The notes below the pieces were generated by a model. It saw only the letters and a list, made by a program, of their open reading frames with translations, searched no databases and was not told where the DNA came from. A DNA stretch of 7,544 nt, taken from NCBI GenBank assembly GCA_016928125.1, contig JAFGLK010000095.1, positions 1 through 7,544 of the forward strand, in the 5' to 3' direction. This document shows, in pieces, positions 6,144 to 7,544 of this stretch; positions within the stretch are counted from its first letter, which is position 1; every line of letters begins with the position of its first letter. Source of the stretch: Anaerolineae bacterium (GTDB lineage Bacteria; Chloroflexota; Anaerolineae; UBA1429). Position numbers and translations under genes: made by a program.

Positions 6144-6722
6144 GTGTCTGAGCAGATCGTCCCTTGCGTCTACTTTGACGAGCCAGGACCGCAGAATACG
6201 GCTCGGACGCTGGAGTTGGCGAGACAACGCGCCGAGCAGTTGGGCATTCAACACATCGTCGTCGCCAGCACAAGCGGTGCCACGGGCGCTTTGGTGGCAG
6301 ACCTGTTTGCAGGCCTGAATGTCGTGGTGGTCTCTCACGCGACGGGCTTGAGCGCGCCCAATCAGCAGCAGCTGGACAGCCGCCATGTCGCCCGAATCGA
6401 GGCCGCTGGGGCGCATCTCCTCACGAGCATCCATGCTTTCGGGGGTATCGGGCGCGCCGTCCGGCGCAAATTGGGCACCTATCAGCTGGAGGAGATCATT
6501 GCCTTCACCCTGCGCGACTTTGGGCAGGGCCTGAAGGCGGCCTGTGAGTGCACGGTCATGGCCGCAGATGCGGGCCTCATCCCCAGCGGTGAGGAGGTGG
6601 TGGCCATGGCTGGCACAAGCAAGGGCGCCGATACAGCGGCCGTGCTGCTCTCAGCCAACGCGCAGGATTTTTTCGACCTGCGCGTGCTTGAATTGCTGTG
6701 CAAGCCACGCCGGCCCCGATAG
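6144..6722 (+). CDS. Stand-alone pyruvate kinase alpha/beta-domain protein
   Basis: From the GTG start the product is 192 residues. It corresponds to the C-terminal alpha/beta domain of pyruvate kinase standing alone, without the catalytic barrel. The same family occurs in archaea (MTH1675, AF0103), and structures exist, but no function is known to me. Conserved blocks are YFDEPGPQNT (10-19), VVASTSGATG (39-48), SHATG (64-68), MAADAGLIP (139-147), GTSKGADTA (157-165) and FDLRVLE (177-183). In pyruvate kinase this domain binds allosteric effectors, so phospho-ligand binding is a fair guess. Family members start close before the FDEPG strand, which agrees with GTG at 6144 and not ATG at 6102. 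It is 11 bases after the ttcA-like gene and very probably in the same transcript. Confidence 0.87.
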   Translation: MSEQIVPCVYFDEPGPQNTARTLELARQRAEQLGIQHIVVASTSGATGALVADLFAGLNVVVVSHATGLSAPNQQQLDSRHVARIEAAGAHLLTSIHAFGGIGRAVRRKLGTYQLEEIIAFTLRDFGQGLKAACECTVMAADAGLIPSGEEVVAMAGTSKGADTAAVLLSANAQDFFDLRVLELLCKPRRPR

Positions 6723-6746
6723 CTTGTCACATGACCTCGCCTGGCG

Positions 6747-6769
6747 GCCCGGCAAGGCGTGCCCCGGGC
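6747..6769. terminator. Possible weak bidirectional terminator hairpin
   Basis: Between the convergent ends of the pyruvate-kinase-domain gene and the small membrane gene, GCCCGGCA (6747-6754) pairs with TGCC (6760-6763) and GGGC (6766-6769). This leaves a CC bulge and a five-base loop. The stem is GC-rich, but there is no T run on either strand, so intrinsic termination is doubtful. Confidence 0.3.
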
Positions 6770-6787
6770 TTGGTTGACGGGGCGCGT

Positions 6788-7189
6788 CTAGCTGTCCTGT
6801 TCGAGGCTCTCGACAGGCGTCTCCCAGGAGACCGGGAGCGGAGGGGCTGGGATCGTGTTCTCGCCCTTGAGATAGTACGCTGTCTCGCGCGTATTCTGCT
6901 CTATGGAGAGGCCCAGCTCGATCACCTCTCCTACGGCGTACGTCAGCACGAACTGGACCAAGGCCGCCAAGAGTAGACCGACGCCCATCACGATCCCCAT
7001 AATAGGGCCCGTGACTGCGCCCAAAACGGGCACTGGAGCGAGGACGTCGCTCGGATAGCCTACACGGCCCTGGATAGCCCCGATGATGACGACACCCAAG
7101 GCGAGCAGGCCGCCCAGCACGAGCACGATCCAGGCCAGAATCTTCCAAACGGCGGCGACGATGCGCAGGGCGCGAAACCTCTTTTCCAT
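6788..7189 (-). CDS. Small two-helix membrane protein of unknown function
   Basis: The product is 133 residues. Two hydrophobic segments at about 10-41 and 58-88, rich in Gly, Val and Leu, should span the membrane as a hairpin. They are joined by a short loop with GYPSDVLAPVP. After the second helix comes the motif YAVGEVIELGLSIEQNTRETAYYL, split here as AVGEVIELGLS and IEQNTRETAYYL (about 85-108), followed by a Pro-rich acidic tail ending in EQDS. The pattern of two helices followed by an I-E-x-N-T-R motif looks like a family signature, but I cannot name a function. The ATG at 7189 is six bases after AAGGAG (7201-7196). An in-frame TTG one codon upstream is less likely. The gene has its own minus-strand promoter about 100 bases upstream. 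Confidence 0.75.
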   Translation of the reverse strand: MEKRFRALRIVAAVWKILAWIVLVLGGLLALGVVIIGAIQGRVGYPSDVLAPVPVLGAVTGPIMGIVMGVGLLLAALVQFVLTYAVGEVIELGLSIEQNTRETAYYLKGENTIPAPPLPVSWETPVESLEQDS

Positions 7190-7195
7190 CAAGCT

Positions 7196-7201
7196 CTCCT
7201 T
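7196..7201 (-). promoter_or_regulatory. Ribosome binding site of the small membrane protein gene
   Basis: AAGGAG on the minus strand lies six bases before the ATG at 7189-7187. The spacing fits this ATG better than the TTG one codon upstream. Confidence 0.65.
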
Positions 7202-7294
7202 CTTGCGACATCGGGCGCTACGGGCCGGGCCTGCCCAGCCATCGCGCGGGGACGACGTGCTGAATTCGGCGCGTCACGAGGCCTATTGGCGCGC

Positions 7295-7323
7295 ATTGTA
7301 ACACAGACCTTGACATGACTCAA
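7295..7323 (-). promoter_or_regulatory. Promoter of the small membrane protein gene
   Basis: On the minus strand, TTGAGT (7323-7318) and TACAAT (7300-7295) are separated by exactly 17 bases. The predicted start near 7288 leaves a leader of about 99 bases before the ATG at 7189. The gene therefore probably does not depend on read-through from the SIS-domain gene upstream. Confidence 0.6.
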
Positions 7324-7325
7324 GG
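7308..7325. repeat. Inverted repeat over the -35 element
   Basis: CCTTGA (7308-7313) and TCAAGG (7320-7325) are perfect 6-bp inverted arms with a six-base centre, CATGAC. They overlap the -35 hexamer TTGAGT of the minus-strand promoter, so this could be an operator. It could also be chance symmetry, because the arms are short. Confidence 0.35.
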
Positions 7326-7330
7326 CGCAA

Positions 7331-7361
7331 CGGCTGCCCGTCGGCTGCCCGTCGGTTGCCC
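7331..7361. repeat. 11-bp tandem repeat, about 2.8 copies
   Basis: The unit CGGCTGCCCGT occurs at 7331-7341 and 7342-7352, followed by the partial, one-mismatch copy CGGTTGCCC at 7353-7361. The array ends directly at the stop codon of the SIS-domain gene. It is short and non-coding, probably a slippage product. Confidence 0.7.
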
Positions 7362-7544
7362 TTATCTGGTCTCGGTGATCTTCTGCAGACCCCGTGGCTG
7401 ATCGGGGTCTAGCCCCTTGGCCACGGCAAGATGGTGCGCCAGGAGCTGGCCCGGCACGACGCTGACCAGAGGTGAAAGCCATTCCGGCAGGGGCCCGGGT
7501 AGCTCCAGGGCAGAGTTGGCCAAAGCCAGGGCCTCCTGTTGATC
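7362..7544 (-). CDS. C-terminal end of a SIS-domain sugar isomerase/aminotransferase-like protein (partial)
   Basis: The last 60 codons and the TAA stop of a minus-strand gene are present; its start lies beyond the right edge of the window. The fragment runs from DQQEALALAN through PEWLSPLVSVVPGQLLAHHL to KGLDPDQPRGLQKITETR. The pattern of a VVPGQLLA strand and helix, then a KGLDPDxPRGLxKITET tail, is the characteristic end of SIS (sugar isomerase) domain proteins such as the isomerase half of glucosamine-6-phosphate synthase and related phosphosugar deaminases/isomerases. Which member this is cannot be decided without the N-terminal part. A GlmS-like glutamine amidotransferase fusion or a free-standing double-SIS protein are both possible. 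Confidence 0.85.
   Translation of the reverse strand, partial: DQQEALALANSALELPGPLPEWLSPLVSVVPGQLLAHHLAVAKGLDPDQPRGLQKITETR

Noticed and set aside
5467..6273. 268-codon open frame on the minus strand opposite the ttcA-like gene
   Set aside because: It lies fully antisense to a gene with clear family motifs, has no recognisable domain or ribosome site, and is explained by GC-rich codon bias.
6725..6734. Small inverted repeat GTCA-CA-TGAC after the pyruvate-kinase-domain gene
   Set aside because: The four-base arms with a two-base centre are too short to act as a terminator and are likely chance.
6651..7211. 186-codon minus-strand frame overlapping the small membrane protein
   Set aside because: Its Arg-rich, feature-less translation contrasts with the two clean membrane helices and the good ribosome site of the overlapping 133-residue frame.

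Overview
This window looks like ordinary chromosomal DNA from a GC-rich bacterium, with no insertion sequence, CRISPR array, phage gene or RNA gene visible. The gene set suggests a Chloroflexota (Anaerolineae-like) genome. The pointers are a VIT/VWA secreted protein, a PIG-L deacetylase, a Lit/DUF1461 membrane protein, a stand-alone pyruvate-kinase-C-domain protein and a TtcA-like PP-loop enzyme, together with strong sigma70-type promoters, two of which appear to drive leaderless genes. That taxonomic call is an inference from gene content, not from a marker gene.

Left part (1-2393): a single large minus-strand gene encodes a secreted VIT + von Willebrand A protein. It ends at a perfect-palindrome terminator at the left edge. 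Middle left (2498-4700): a plus-strand run of three tightly packed genes starts from an apparent leaderless promoter. They encode a PIG-L deacetylase, a four-helix membrane protein of the Lit (lipoprotein intramolecular transacylase, DUF1461) family, and an HD-domain phosphohydrolase. Centre (4697-5220): a minus-strand Rrf2-family regulator with three candidate Fe-S cysteines converges on the HD gene, and the two genes share one CTAG at their stops. Its promoter is perfect in both hexamers and carries an inverted repeat at the start site that looks like an autoregulatory operator.

Right part (5268-6722): divergent from the regulator, a second apparently leaderless promoter drives a TtcA-family PP-loop tRNA thiolase (itself with Fe-S cysteines) and a stand-alone pyruvate kinase alpha/beta-domain protein. 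Then, on the minus strand (6788-7544), there is a small two-helix membrane protein with its own promoter and the last 60 codons of a SIS-domain sugar isomerase/aminotransferase-like protein. A short 11-bp tandem repeat lies between these two.

The most interesting points are the Rrf2 operator/promoter next to an Fe-S tRNA-modifying enzyme, the Lit-like + PIG-L + HD cluster, and the contrast between leaderless first genes and Shine-Dalgarno-led internal genes. I see no clear new defence or mobile system here. Every gap between genes is shorter than 300 bases.
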